A stretch of 64,000 nt of DNA from Microbotryum silenes-acaulis (GCA_003665825.1 QPFY01000010.1:124001-188000); one strand, 5' to 3'; counted from the stretch's first letter, positions 33,077-45,566 are shown. The notes: a model not told the origin generated them from the sequence alone. Program-made: numbers and translations.

Positions 33077-33545
33077 CCTGGAGGTTGTGCAAGACACGCC
33101 CCACGCTGGAGGGCGGAACAGGGGAGGCGACGGAACGTGTTGGGCGTGTAGGAGGCTGACCGGTCTGCACAGTCCGAGCGGCGCGTCGACTCGGGGACTG
33201 GCACGGACTGGGCCGTGACTAGTGACTAGTGACTTATGACTAGTGACGATGACTGGGGCCGACGGGGCACGGCACTCTCCAAAGGCCAACAGTGATCGGA
33301 GCCGTGCTTTCACGTACAATTTTTGCGACACTTTGCTTAAGAAATCAAGCCTCGGATCGGATCTATTGAGAAGATACATTCCGAGTGGGGTCGTGCCACT
33401 CATCATTGAACTCCGAGTCGGCAGCCGACCCCGAGGTCCGAGCGTTCCCATCGGCCGCCATCATCATCCTCGTTTCTCTCCGCAGCCCCTCCCTCTTCCC
33501 CACGACGGGTGAGCATCGATCACCTCCTCACTACTCTCAACAACC
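33077..33545. promoter_or_regulatory. Divergent intergenic region BDP1 / ESS2
   Basis: A 469-bp stretch between divergent starts. It contains a tandem ACTAGTGACTAGTGACTTAT-like repeat at about 33219-33247, which might be a regulatory or simple repeat. Otherwise nothing is recognised. Confidence 0.4.
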
Positions 33546-35880
33546 ATGCCACCCTCTGCACCCACCTCCTCCCCCCATCCCTATCGCCACCGCCACGAAG
33601 CCTCGACCTCGACCACTCGTCATCACAACGACGAAACCCACCCCGATTCCGATCTGCAAGTCCTCTCGACGCGAGGCGCGGGCAACACCGCTCGTTCATT
33701 ACTGAAGCAAGAGATCCTGTCCGTACGTCCTCGCCTCCCATACACGATCCTTTCGGCCAGGTTTCCCTTCCCCCCCCCCACCTAGTCGTGTGTCCGTCAC
33801 TTAACGACCTCCCTTACCCCCCTCTCCTCACAGGAAGAAGAATACATCAATCATCTCTCGCACATCATCCAACGAGACTTTTTCCCTTCCCTCGCCAACT
33901 TGGACGCACAACATGAGATCCTCGATGCGTTCGAAAGTGAGGATCCCCAAAAGGTCGAAGAGAGTATCAGGAGGATGAGGATGTTGTGGACGCCTACACC
34001 GGGTAGTACGAGGGGTGGTGATGGGAAGCGGGACAAGAAGAAGAGCGGTGGGTGACGACGATTCATGCACGATGCTCTCCGTCCGTGGCGGGTACTGATA
34101 CGCGAGCAGAACGGGACGGACCCCACAGCTGGCTCAGCGACCCCTCTGACTTGGACAACTCCTTACGACGACTCGACCCCGACCTACTTTGGTCAGACAC
34201 CCCTCCCTACCACCCCTTCCTCAACCACACGACCCCGCGCTTCCCCACCCCAGCCATCCCGTATCGACCCCAACATCAGTCTCGACTCGTTCCAATCGCG
34301 CTACACATCCGAAGACAATTCCTCTTTCGCCGTACTGTTGGCCAGGGACAATGCCGCTCGGAAACAGAAATACGCGTGGGCATGGGAAGCGGAGAAGAAG
34401 GCCAAAGTGTTGGCCATTCGAGGCAGGGAAGCGAGGGAAAGGTTGGTCGATGTCACACGGGATTTGATCGAGGGGAGTGAGGAAGGGAGTGTGAGGATGA
34501 TGGATGGTGGAGCGGGCAGACCGGGGGAGAGGAAATTGATCGTGGGCAAAGGGACGAGGATCGGTAGGGATGATCGGTTGATGATCGCTTCTTCGGGATC
34601 GGAGGGTGGAACTCTTTCGAATCACGCCCTGTTGATCCAAGATACGCCCGAATCCCGACCGCGCGTAGGCGAACTCGAACTGATCAAGCGAGGATCCCAC
34701 AAACTCGCTCCTCAAGGCCCCGACCCAAAAGACCAAGGTCTTCAATACGTCGATTACGACTCGACCACCGTCGAAGAAGACGAATCGAATCGAGCACCTA
34801 CGATCGATCAAGTCCAACCTAGGATGGAGTCGTGGGACTTCAGGAACCGTAATTCGTTCATGTTCCCTCCTGATGCGGATACAGATGCACCTTCCGATCC
34901 GAGTTTGGCCAACGGCGACAAGGGAAAGGGAAGGCTGATCAAGGCGGGGGAGGAGAAGGCCGTTAATTACGGGGCTACAAGGCTGACGAACTTCGAGAGG
35001 GCTCGGGTGGGGGAAGGTGGAGAGGATGATGCGATGACGGAAAGTTCGGGTCCTTCGAGGAGTAGGATCGGCGCGGCGATCGCTGGAACACCTTGTACGT
35101 CCTCGGGTCAACTCCTTCATCACCGTCGTAGATCACAACACTACTAATCAGAAAATCTACCTGACCGCAGACCACACCAACCCAAGTCGCACCCCCAAAG
35201 TATCCGGCTTCTCCTTCGTAGACGCCCTCCCTTCCCCACAAGCCGCGATGCTCCCTCCTCAGGCCTTACAAGAACTCATGACCTGGGGAACGATCGAAGC
35301 TACGCCCGTCACACTTCGATCTTCAACTGAATACGATGGCTCGGTGGGACCTTTTAGGATTCAGGAAGGTTCGAGGAGGGAAGGTTTGGCGCTTCGTATG
35401 GCGACGCAGGCGAAGAGGAGTTTGTCGGATCGGGTGGAGGCGGCTTCGAATGGGAGAGGAAATCGACCAAGGGGTTTGGGGTCCCTGCGTAGTGTTAGGG
35501 GAAGGTCGATCCTCTCCCCTTCTTCTTCCTCCTCCTCTACGAGTAGGACGCAAGTACCCCATACCCCGCGATCAAACTCGACCCTGTCCCTCTCCCCCGC
35601 CGCAGCGTCCATCCTCCACCGAACGAAACAAGGTCGTTCGTTGGGCAAAGGCATGACAAGGACCATGTCCCCTTTACATCCAAGCACCTCTTCCTCCTCG
35701 TCAAGGAAGGGGGATTCAACGATGGATCATTTGATGTTGAAGCGTTTGAAGGCGAAGGTTGAAGCGAGGGAGAAGGAGAGTAAAAGGAGGTTGGAGAGGG
35801 AACGGTGGAGTGCGAGTCCGGCGCCTATTCCGGCACCGGCACCGGCACCCGGTGAAGAGGAGGGGAAAGAAGGTCACTGA
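33546..35880 (+). CDS. ESS2 / DGCR14-family splicing factor
   Basis: ESS2 (ES2, DGCR14) is a nuclear protein that joins late spliceosomes. The ATG at 33546 opens a His/Ser/Thr-rich leader, then TARSLLKQEILS and, after an intron, the family core EEEYINHLSHIIQRDFFP, LANLDAQHEILDAFES and RRMRMLWTPTPG. Later blocks match the family: YTSEDNSSFAVLLARDNAA (about 34306-34362), KYAWAWEAEKKAK, GTPYHTNPSRTPKVSGFSFV across the last intron (about 35093-35170), ALQELMTWGTIEATPVTL and a basic coiled end with LMLKRLKAKVEAREKES. The stop is TGA 35878-35880. The conserved core motifs in order make the assignment strong. The gene is divergent with BDP1 and convergent with the AIM6-like gene. Confidence 0.9.
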
Positions 35881-36206
35881 GGTTGCTTGCGTACTTAAGC
35901 TTGGCTAGCAATGCAGTGATGAAGCATAGCAACGTGTATGATGACATCAAGTAAAGATAGCTTTACGAACAGACAGGGAAAAGGCGATAACGATACACAT
36001 CACAAGTGTAGGGGAATACAAGTATATCAACAGAGCGTCGTTACGAGAGCAAGCGAGCCTGTGTCAAGCATACGATAAAAATAGAGAAGGGGGGTCCTTA
36101 CGTAAGTCCCCGGTTTGGTTCTGGGACGATGATGATGCACACAATAAGGGACAAGCGGATGGAATATAATAGACAATCGATGGTCGATGTTATCGTCGCT
36201 TGCGAA
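35881..36206. other. Convergent 3' intergenic region
   Basis: Both neighbouring genes end here. The sequence is relatively AT-rich and has no supported ORF. Confidence 0.45.
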
Positions 36207-38093
36207 TTAGAAGTAGTCGACGCCTTGTTCGAAAAGCCAGCTTTTCAGCAATTCCCTCGTATGAACGGGGTACCTAGAGTCCACGGAAGATAATCGACCA
36301 ATTTCAATTTCCACGCAGTAAGAGTCTTTACCCCGCTTTGAACTCACTTTGGCAGCCCTTCATACCGAACCTTCACACCCCTTTCTTTCGCCTGTGCGAC
36401 CTGCCTCCTCACTTCCTCCATCTGTTCCTCGTCCAACGTCTCCCTATTCCAGCCCCCCACAGCCCTCCCCAAATCCCCTCCCGCAACAGGACTCAACACC
36501 TTCTCCACCCGATCCAATTCACGCGAACAGATATCAGCTTCGACGAAGAGGAAGCGCGTTGATTCCGAGGACCCTTCGGCTTCGAGCAAGAGTTGACTCC
36601 TCAACGCTTCACCCGTGATCAGCGCCGTGATGGGTCCCTGAGTGAAGAGTTGCGATCGAGGACAATAGGTCGCCAATAATCCCGCATCAAGCAGAGGCGA
36701 CAAGGCATGTCGAATGAATTGGATCGTCATCGCAGGATCGGTTTGGATGTCGAGCAAGAGTAGGAAAGGGTGTGAGGGTGAACAGGCGGTCAGGTAAGCA
36801 GCGCTGCTAGACGAGTTAACCGAGCTGTTCGATAAACGGCGGCGGTGTAAGAAGAAGGTGCCGCTCGAAGCGGCGGGGCTGTCGTTGGATGCTGAGCAGA
36901 CGTCGTTGGATTCCTTTGGCTCGTCGCGGAAGACGGTGATGAGGGGGTCTGTGAGCAGAGTATTTGACGGCGCCAGCTGGCTTAGCAATTCGTCGTCGCC
37001 AGCTCATGACCGCAAAATACTAGAACACTCACCAATGTATGTCGAGGAGAGGGTAGTTTCGGTCAAGGGTTGTGCTCCGCCCTTGACCTGCCAAAGTTTC
37101 CGACGGTCAGTGTCACGCATCGGAAGAATATAGGCCCGAGCGCATTGGTAACAAACCCACCAGCAACTGTCCATCGGCAAGCGCGACTGGTACAACGACA
37201 AACGTGTTGCCATCTCGTAACAATGACCTAAGATTTGATTCGTGCTCGAGTTCTTAGTATGAGAGTGGAGGATGTTAGCATCGCCCAGCGCATCATTCGG
37301 ATCGGTTCTCAGCCCCCACATAGGCCCGTGTGAAAGTGGGGGAGCCACTTGAGACGAGAAACTCACCAGTCGTGTAGAGCTTGAGCGAGCCGAACCCCAA
37401 ACCAGCCGAGCGACTCGACCTCCTCGCTACATCTGGCATCGTTAGTTCGGGAACGCCTCTGACGTCCTCGCTCGAGGTGGAGAAGAGCGAACCCCGACTG
37501 GCCCTCCTCGACTGGGTCCTGGACGATGAGGCAGGAGGTGGCACCGGAGGAGCCTGCGTGTCGTGCGCGTCGTCCTCGGTTCGCTCAGCCTCTTCTTCAA
37601 TAATCTCGTCGAGGAAGGAGCCACCGTCGGGCGTCGGGTACGAAGAGTTCGTGGGTCGCGTGGGTGAGCTGTTGCCAGCCCCGAATGTGACATTGGCACC
37701 GCCGACGATGTTCATCGCTCCTGACTCAGCTGCTCCTCCGTCCCACACGGCGGGAGGAGCGAGCGAATTGCCGCCGGCCGAGCTGGAAACCCACGCGCTT
37801 ATCGAACCCGATGACGGTGAGACCGACGCCGACGAAGGGCTGAGCGGTGGAGGTAGATGATGCAAAGGCCGATGGGGCGAGGCATCGGGTGAAGGATAGT
37901 GCTGCTGGTGGACGTGGGCGTGGTCTTGCACGACTTGCTTCTGCGCCTGCACGGCTTCGTGTCCGACCGATCTAGCTAGCGATCGAATTCGCTCGGCGAG
38001 GGCATCTGGGGTAGCCTGCGGGGGCCGACTAGCGCCGCCGAGCTGATCACCAGCAGCCATAGCGGAGGCTTTGAGAGAGGGGATCGTCAACAT
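36207..38093 (-). CDS. AIM6-like protein (GDPD/PLC-like phosphodiesterase superfamily), catalytic start missing
   Basis: From ATG 38093 (or the internal ATG at 38060) the first ~200 residues are Ser/Pro/Gln-rich with an acidic patch. After the intron ending near 37256 the sequence reads HESNLRSLLRDG, VVVPVALADGQLLVKGG and, two introns on, DPLITVFRDEP. Then come HPFLLLLDIQTDPAMTIQFI, YCPRSQLFTQGPITALITG, STRFLFVEADIC, KERGVKVRYEGLPK and ELLKSWLFEQGVDYF, ending at TAA 36207-36209. This order of blocks (LLLDIQTD, GPITALITG, final EQGVD) resembles fungal AIM6-type proteins, whose N-terminal HxH/E active-site motifs I do not find here. The first ~200 residues may instead be a regulatory extension. 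Assignment is by pattern memory and moderate. Confidence 0.55.
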
Positions 38094-39872
38094 GTCGCAT
38101 AGGGTGAGGTCAGGTCAAGGTGCTAGTCGTGGATCGTCTTGCATGGGCAAAGTGACGTGGATGGTTGCCCGGGCGCAACTTGGATGCGGTGGATGCCAAG
38201 GCGCGACTCGTTCCCCCATCGCGAGGCTTGCTCGTCATTCGAAGCTCGAGAAAGTTGAGGAGCCTTTATCAGGTCGAATATCACTTTCGCTAGCCATTGC
38301 AACGGCCATAATACTAGATGTCGGCCGAGTCTCTTCACGTGAAGCAAAGACACTCAAGGTCATGTTGTTTTTTAGAGAGTCATACACGTCGGTTGTGCAT
38401 GGACTCCCGCTTAAATACCCAAGAAGTTGCTGAGAGTCGAGGCCAAAAAGTGCAACCGAGCCCTTCACGAGCGGCGTCGTGTGATATCCTACGAAGTACG
38501 CGTAGTTCGAAGCGATCATCATGATTTCTACCGTGCATTCCCTACAGGATTTTCCTCTTTTTTTGTGTATGATCTGCACGTGTCACCACCGGACAATTAT
38601 CACGATTCACGGACCGACGGTGGCGACGGGTGGCAGAGAGAGTCGGGAGCGGCTGTGCCATTCGGCGCGCCTCAGCTCATCATGGTCACGTGCCGAGTCG
38701 TCAACTTCCTCTACAGTCCGCATGGACATTCACAAGCTGATCGAAGACAAAGTGCACTCTGTGTCGTGTAGAAGGTAACGTACCGTGGTTCATTGTGTAT
38801 TTGCCTACCTAAGGCTTGAAGGAAGGGGTAGGTATAGATAAGACCTGATGCAAATCGATGCGCTGGGTCGGGCACCGGCCAGGCACGCCGGAGCACGACC
38901 GCACGGAGCGGAACACCCTCGCACCCGAGTTCGGCAGCGACCGATGGGCAATGTGGAGGCCCTCTGCTGCCCTCCGCTCGTCGGAGTCATCGCTGCAGGG
39001 TGTTCGCGATCACTGGAGGGTTTGACGTAAGTCAAGTCAGCCTGAGAACCGATTCGTTACAAATTAAGGTAGGGAGGCACGCCAGATGGGTTGAACGTGT
39101 CAATCGTGTGAATTGAGACCACGACACGGCGCGGATCCGAACCCTCCCTTGTAGGACGAGACAGACCCCTCTCGAAATGGTTTGCTGCTATTTTTGAGCC
39201 GAACTTTGTGAGGACCTGCTGCCGGCACTCGATTGGAGCAAAGAGAGCCCCACAGATGCTTGCAACAATTGTCGATGATTGATGGGCCCATGCTTTGTGG
39301 TGCTTGCTCAGCGCGAGCTGAAAGCTAATTTAATTCGGTGATTCGGAAGCGCGGCCGTCCACTCGGAATCGAGGTTGATTCGAGGCCACCTCGCACGCCA
39401 GGCCTCACACTCCGCCGGACAGTGCTTGTCCCTCTCATGGTAGACTTCCACGCCCGCAGTGACTCGAGTCGCTCCACAACTTCGACGACAAGCTCTGACA
39501 CCGCAGCACCCCTTCCAAGCCACGACGTTCTGCCTCCCTCCCTTCTCACCTCGTCCCGTCCTCTGTATTAGGTGATTATCAGCCTACCTGCATCGCCTGA
39601 CGAGCCTAGCCCCGTATTTCAAAACCCACCACGTGTCTCTCAGCGACGGCGACCGGATTTGTAGGTCGACCTGGCTCACGCTGTCTCAACTCTGCGCCGA
39701 GTGCCAGCCGCGTGCCGTCACGATCGGCCGGCCGCCGGCGGCGGCGGAGACCTGCGGAGACTCGACCCCGTCTACCCGGTTGACCTTTGCTGACCACGCG
39801 CTCCGTTTGGCCTTTCTCACGTTTCCCTCGGTTCCTCAAGTCACAGCAATCAGACCGCCAACAACCGTGGTC
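38094..39872. other. 1.8-kb intergenic region upstream of ABC copy B
   Basis: This separates the AIM6-like start (minus) from copy B (plus), so it holds both promoters. Scattered ORFs (for example 38427-38771 plus and 39338-39571 plus) have no domains. Pyrimidine-rich DNA at about 39520-39565 and 39800-39840 probably marks the leader of copy B. It shares no obvious sequence with the promoter of A/C, so copy B has its own regulation. Confidence 0.45.
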
Positions 39873-42800
39873 ATGGTCGCGAACGTGCCGTCCCCATCAT
39901 CCTCGGTCACACGGGGTGACACAGGCTCCAAGGAGGACGTGGAAAAGCACTCGGAAGAGGGCAGCCACCAAGACGATCTCGCCCACAAGCCGACGTTCGG
40001 AGATCTCGAGAAGCAACAGACGAACGCGACGCAGGCCTCCGCGATCCTGAAGGAGAAGCCCAAGCTGCAAAGGGATAAGCTCAAGTTGTAGGTCCTTTCT
40101 CTCCTCCCACGCTTCATCGTCATAGGGGACATTCGAGCGCATTGCATTTACTGACATGCCATGTACACCTCATACCTTCGTCGCGCACGCCTCCACCCTC
40201 GGGCTTGTTCTCGCTTCGTCATTCCTCGATCCTCGATGCCCTTGCCCGATCCCCGCCGCAAAATTCAATTTGCAGTATCCCCTTCCTCGGACGTGTACAG
40301 CCACGTGATCCTTACCCCTCGCTCGACGAGGCTGCGGACTGGCCCAAACCGTCGTTGCTCTCGATATGGACGTTCCACTGGATCCAACCCTTGCTCATTG
40401 TCGGCTACCAGCGCACGCTCGTCGCGACGGACCTGTGGAAGCTGCCTCCGTCGATGGAGTGCGGTCCCCTCGCGGACCAGCTGATGGAGCACTTTGAGCG
40501 CCGCCGCAAAGAGGTCGAGGCGTGGAACCAATCGCTTGATGACGGGTCTTTTAAGCCGTCGGTCCTGCGTCGTGGGTGGTGGAAAATGCGAGCCTCGATC
40601 GGCCTCGGCGCAGCGGATGGACGACGGAAGCCGGGCCTGGCCCTGGCGTTGAGCGACACGTTCAAGTATCAGTTCTGGAGTGCCGGTGTGATCAAGGTCG
40701 TCGCTGACACCGCTCAAGTGACTTCGCCACTCGTAACCAAGGCTCTTATTCAATTCAGTACCAAGGCCTACTATCATGCCAAGGGCGTTCCCGGCTATGA
40801 GCCGCAGTCGGTCGGCTATGGAGTGGCGCTCGCCATCATCGTCTGGCTTATGCAAGTTATTGCATCGCTCGGGTCCCACCAATTCTTCGCGCGCAGTGCC
40901 AGTACCGGTGTCCTGGCTCGCAGTACCCTCATCGCGTCGATCTACCGCCGGTCAACGACCTTGACGGGCAAGGCGAGGACGGTCATGACCAATGGACGTC
41001 TCGTCAACCACGTCGGCACGGATGTGTCGAGGATCGATTTCGCCGCTGGCTTCTTCCACATGTCTTGGACGGCACCAATTCAGATGATCATCATCATCAT
41101 CATTCTTCTCGTCAACCTCGGCCCCAGTTCGCTCGCAGGCATCTTTTTCCTCTTCTTGTCGATCCCGCCTCAGGGTTGGGCCATGAAGAAGATGTTGGCG
41201 GCCCGCAAGCGTGCCATGGTCTGGACCGACAAGCGCGCCAAACTGATTCAGGAGCTCTTGGGCGGCCAACGCATCATCAAGTTCTTCAGTTGGCAACAGT
41301 CTTACCTTCGCAAGTTGCGCGAAATCCGTGAATCCGAAATGTTCCACGTCCGCAACCTGCTCGCCATCCGCTCGGCGACTTCGGCCGTGTCGATGTCGAT
41401 GCCAGCCATCGCGACCGTCGTCGCCTTCCTCGTCTACTCCGGCACGGGCCACTCGCAGAACTCGGCCATCATCTTCACCTCGCTGACCTTGTTCAACTTG
41501 TTGCGCATGCCGTTGATGATGCTGCCCGTCTCACTCGCGACCATGACCGACGCACACAACGCCTTGGGTCGGATCACCGAAGTATTCCTTGCCGAATCTC
41601 GCTCGGGCACGTACCAATTTGACGCCGCCTCCGAATTTGCAATTCAGGTCGATGACGCTGATTTCCAATGGGAAGGCGCCCCACCCGAGGAAGCAGCCGC
41701 CGGTTCGAAGAAGGAGCAGCAAGCCTTGGTGCACAAGCTCAAGCAGGAGCAGAAGAAGGCGAAGCACGACAAGAAGAAGGGCGAAAAGAAGAAGCTCCCT
41801 GCACCGGAGCAAGTCATCGTCGACGAGAAGAAACCCGGTGTTGCACTCGACCTTGCCAACAAAGCTCCTGCCGACGGTGTCGACGCTGTCGACACGGACG
41901 TCTCGAGGGGGGTGCCTGCACCTGCTGAACCAACCCCTGACGAGTCGCAAGGCGAGTCGCCGGCCGATAAGGAAGAGGACCTCATGCAGCTTAGCCACAT
42001 CAGCCTTCGCATTCCCAAGGGTCAATTGTGCGCGATCGTCGGCCCCGTCGGAGCCGGCAAGAGTTCGCTGTTGCAGGCCTTGGTCGGCGAGATGAAGCGT
42101 ACTCGGGGCTCGGTCACCTTCAACGGCTCGCTCGCGTACGCGCCGCAAGTCGCCTGGATGCAGAGCGTGTCGTTGCGCGACAACGTGCTCTTCGGTCAGC
42201 CCTACGACCAGGCCCGGTACGAACGCGCGATCACGAACGCGTGCCTCGACGCCGATATCGAAATGCTGCCCTTTGGTGACGCGACCGAGATCGGCGAGAA
42301 GGGTGTGACGCTCTCGGGTGGGCAGAAGCAGCGCGTCAACATCGCGCGTGCGCTCTACTTTGACGCGGACATTGTGCTGCTCGACGACCCGCTCTCGGCC
42401 GTCGATGCTCACGTTGGCAAGGCTCTGTTCGACGATGCGATCTGCGGTGCGCTGAAGGACCGCACACGCGTGCTCGTGACCCATGCCGTGCACTTCTTGC
42501 CTCGCGTTGATTGGATCATCACGATCGACCAGGGCCGGATCCAGCAGGAGGGCACGTACGCGGATCTGATCGCGGACAAGGATGGGCCGTTCTCTAAGAT
42601 GATCGCCGAGTTTGGCGGCGACGCGACCGAGAAGCGCGAGGAGGAGGAGGAAGTTGAGGAGGATGCCATCGCGGCCGCCGGGGGCGAGCTCGTGGACGCG
42701 CCGAAGAAGAGCAAGAAGAAGGGCAAAGGGCTGATGCAAGAGGAGGAGCGTGCGACGGGAGCAGTCGACGGCGGGGTTTATATGGCCTTCCTGCGTGCGG

Positions 42801-44940
42801 CCAAGGGCCACATCACGGTGCCGTTGCTCATCCTCAGTCTGGCGCTCGCCCAAGGCGCGCAAGTGCTAGGCTCCTATTGGCTCGTGTGGTGGCAGGAAGA
42901 GTGTGTATTTCTGCTTTCTGCTTTTGACACGCCGTCCGGGCTGTTCCGAAAAGCTGCTCTTGCTGATATGCTTTGCCTTCGTTCATCAGTCACTTCCACA
43001 CCCAGAATGGCTTCTACATGGGCATCTACGCCCTCCTCGGGATACTGCAAGCCGTCTTTTCCTTCCTCGTGGGTTTGGCCTCCGTCTTCATCGGCTACAA
43101 CGCATCTCGTTCGCTTCATCGTGGCGCGATCCAGGGTGTCATGCACGCACCCATGTCCTTCTTCGATACCACCCCTCTTGGGCGCATCATGAACAGGTTT
43201 TCCAAGGACATTGACACCATCGACAACACGCTAAACGACTCTATGCGCATGGCTCTTAACACGTTTGGTTCCGTCCTTGGCGCCATCATCCTGATCTCGA
43301 TTGTCCAGCCCTACTTCCTGATCGTAGTCACCTTCATCTTGTGCTGCTACTTCTACGCTGCCAGCTTTTACCGCACTTCTGCGCGTGAGATCAAGCGATT
43401 GGGTAAGTGCATCACGCGATTCGGTATTCACCGATGGCATGCTGATCTGTCTCGTTTGAGGTCCTCAGACAACTTGCTTCGCTCTTCCCTGTACGCTCAC
43501 TTCAGTGAAACTCTGTCCGGCTTGGCCACCATCCGCGCTTTTGGAGAAACGGACAAGGTCAGCATTAGTCCTACAGTCGGCTGTCCTAGGAGTTTGAGAG
43601 ACTGATTCGGCGTCATATCGCTTTCCCCACACAGTTCTTGAAACGCAACGAAGAGTACATCGACATCGAGAATCGCGCCTACGCCCTCACCGTCATCAAC
43701 CAGCGATGGCTCGGATTTCGTCTCGATATGTTCGGTGGTCTCCTTGTGTTCATCGTCGCGATCTTTGGTGTCGCCACGAGGACCAAAGTGTCACCCGCAC
43801 AGACCGGTTTGATTCTGTCGTACATCCTCTCGATCCAAGCTGCGTTCTCTTGGATGGTTCGTCAACTCGCCGAAGTTGGTATGTACAGGCCTAATGTTTC
43901 GGTTCCCCGCTTTCTAGTAGTCGGTTGTCTGACGTTGGGTTGCAACTGTCGACACAGAAAACGATATGAACTCGGTCGAGCGTATGCTGCACTACGCCAA
44001 CAACCTCGAGCAAGAGGCGCCGTCCGACATCGAGGAGACACGCCCGGACCCCAGCTGGCCTGCGCACGGCGCGATCGAGTTCGAAAACGTTTTCATGTCG
44101 TACCGCCCGGAGCTACCGCCGGTCCTCAAGGGGCTCAGTCTCCGTATCGAGGGCGGGCAGAAGATTGGCGTCGTCGGCAGGACCGGTGCGGGCAAATCGA
44201 CAATCCTGCAGTGCCTGTTTCGCATGGTCGAGCTGCAGTCGGGCAAGATCTCGATCGACGGCATTGACGTGTCCAAGCTCGGGTTGAATCAGCTGCGCGA
44301 GAAAATTGCGATCATCCCGCAGGATGCGCTTCTGTTCAGTGGAACGCTCCGATCGAACCTCGACCCGTTCAACGTTTACGAGGACCGTGTGCTGTGGGAC
44401 GCGATGAGGCGAGCGTACCTCGTCGACCAGGTCCCCGCCGGCGAAGTTACCTCAGCCACCGCCACCGCCACAACCAACACAGCCACCGCCACCGCCACCG
44501 CCACCGCAGCAACGGGAGACGAGACCGCGGTGACGGCAGCGACGACGGCGACGAGCCGATTCACGCTCGACATGGTCATCGAGGACGAAGGGCTCAACCT
44601 GTCCGTCGGCCAACGTAGTCTAGTCTCGCTCGCGCGCGCGCTCGTCAAGGACAGCCGGGTGATCGTGCTCGACGAAGCGACGGCCTCGGTCGATCTCGCG
44701 ACCGACAGCCACATCCAGCAGACGATTCGCAGCGAGTTCAACGACAAGACGTTGCTGATCATTGCGCACCGACTGCGTACCATCATCGACTGCGATCGCG
44801 TGCTCGTCATGTCCGAAGGCCAGGTCGCCGAGTACGACACGCCGATCAACCTGTTCCGCAACAAGGACGGCATCTTCTCTTCGATGTGCAGCCGCAGCAA
44901 CATCAGCGAGGCCGACATCCTGCGCAAGGCCGCCTTTTAA
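39873..44940 (+). CDS. ABC transporter copy B, ABCC/YOR1-like, chimeric gene
   Basis: Six exons (39873-40087, 40276-42900, 42990-43402, 43469-43557, 43635-43878, 43958-44940) join in frame to 1,522 residues. The ATG at 39873 was chosen because exon 1 (MVANVPSPSSSVTRGDTGS...) splices in frame to the shared IPFLGRVQPRDPYPSL. Domain order and motifs are as in copy A, with GPVGAGKSSLL in NBD1. The first ~170 residues of exon 2, all of NBD1 and most of NBD2 are nearly identical to A and C, but TMD1, TMD2 and the TMD1-NBD1 linker differ strongly. The linker is longer and has a Lys-rich run (KKAKHDKKKGEKKK). It lacks the 87-bp intron of A and C. From within NBD2 (after 44071) the sequence and the downstream flank are those of A. 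Its membrane domains probably give a different substrate range. Confidence 0.92.
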
Positions 44941-45346
44941 GGCAACCGGTTAGCCAATGACTTCAATGATATAAAAGGAGGACGTGGGATGGTAGACGCG
45001 TCGCAGTGATTCACGATTGGGGTTCGAACGAGATTCGGGCATTTGGCCCACCCCTTTATTATCTGGGTTTGGAGCACATGTATGAACCGGAAAAACACGT
45101 AGATCTACCCTTGCTGTATCGGTGAAAGTATCACATGTATATTTGCCGTTCGCGTTGGCGTCTTTAAAAAAGCCTTACAGCCAGCATCATGCCTCTTTGG
45201 TTGACGCCGTCTACACAAACTACAGCGAAGAGTAATTTGCACCGAATATTCACTGGTCTGCTCTCAAGGTTGTAGCCAACGCTTCCGCGGATGAAAGAGC
45301 TGAGCGCGACTCGACCGTGGATTACGTAAGCCCGTGACGCCGATCC

Positions 45347-45493
45347 TGTAAGGGGACTACGCCTTACGGAAACAGCAGTATAAGTAGCCTTTGAGTAGCT
45401 AGAATTATCGAGTTCTTGTTACGACTTGCTTTTAGCCTAGCGGTCAAGAACGAGAGAGTGTATTTCATGCACATCAGAGGCGCATACTTTACA
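45347..45493. repeat. Solo LTR-like repeat, inverted copy of 18095-18241
   Basis: This is the same 147 bp in opposite orientation, with the TGTAA/TTACA ends intact. It was carried along in the duplication. Confidence 0.6.
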
Positions 45494-45566
45494 GATCCGC
45501 TGCTCCGCACCTGGTAGGCCGCTTCACTTCTGATGTGGCGACCCCGAAGCACTTGAGACTCGCAAC

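Noticed and set aside
37250..37300. ILHSH peptide upstream of the AIM6-like core as a candidate HxH active site
   Set aside because: It is in a different frame from the downstream exon and falls inside the best-supported intron.
38800..39000. GC-rich stretch considered as a 5S rRNA or structured RNA gene
   Set aside because: It lacks the 5S internal control sequences and no convincing fold was found by eye.
41531..42862. 443-residue minus-strand ORF inside copy B (and 398-residue partners opposite A and C)
   Set aside because: It is the antisense frame of the GC-rich NBD1 exon; it repeats in all three copies because the exon does, and it has no domain. The sense strand carries complete Walker and signature motifs.
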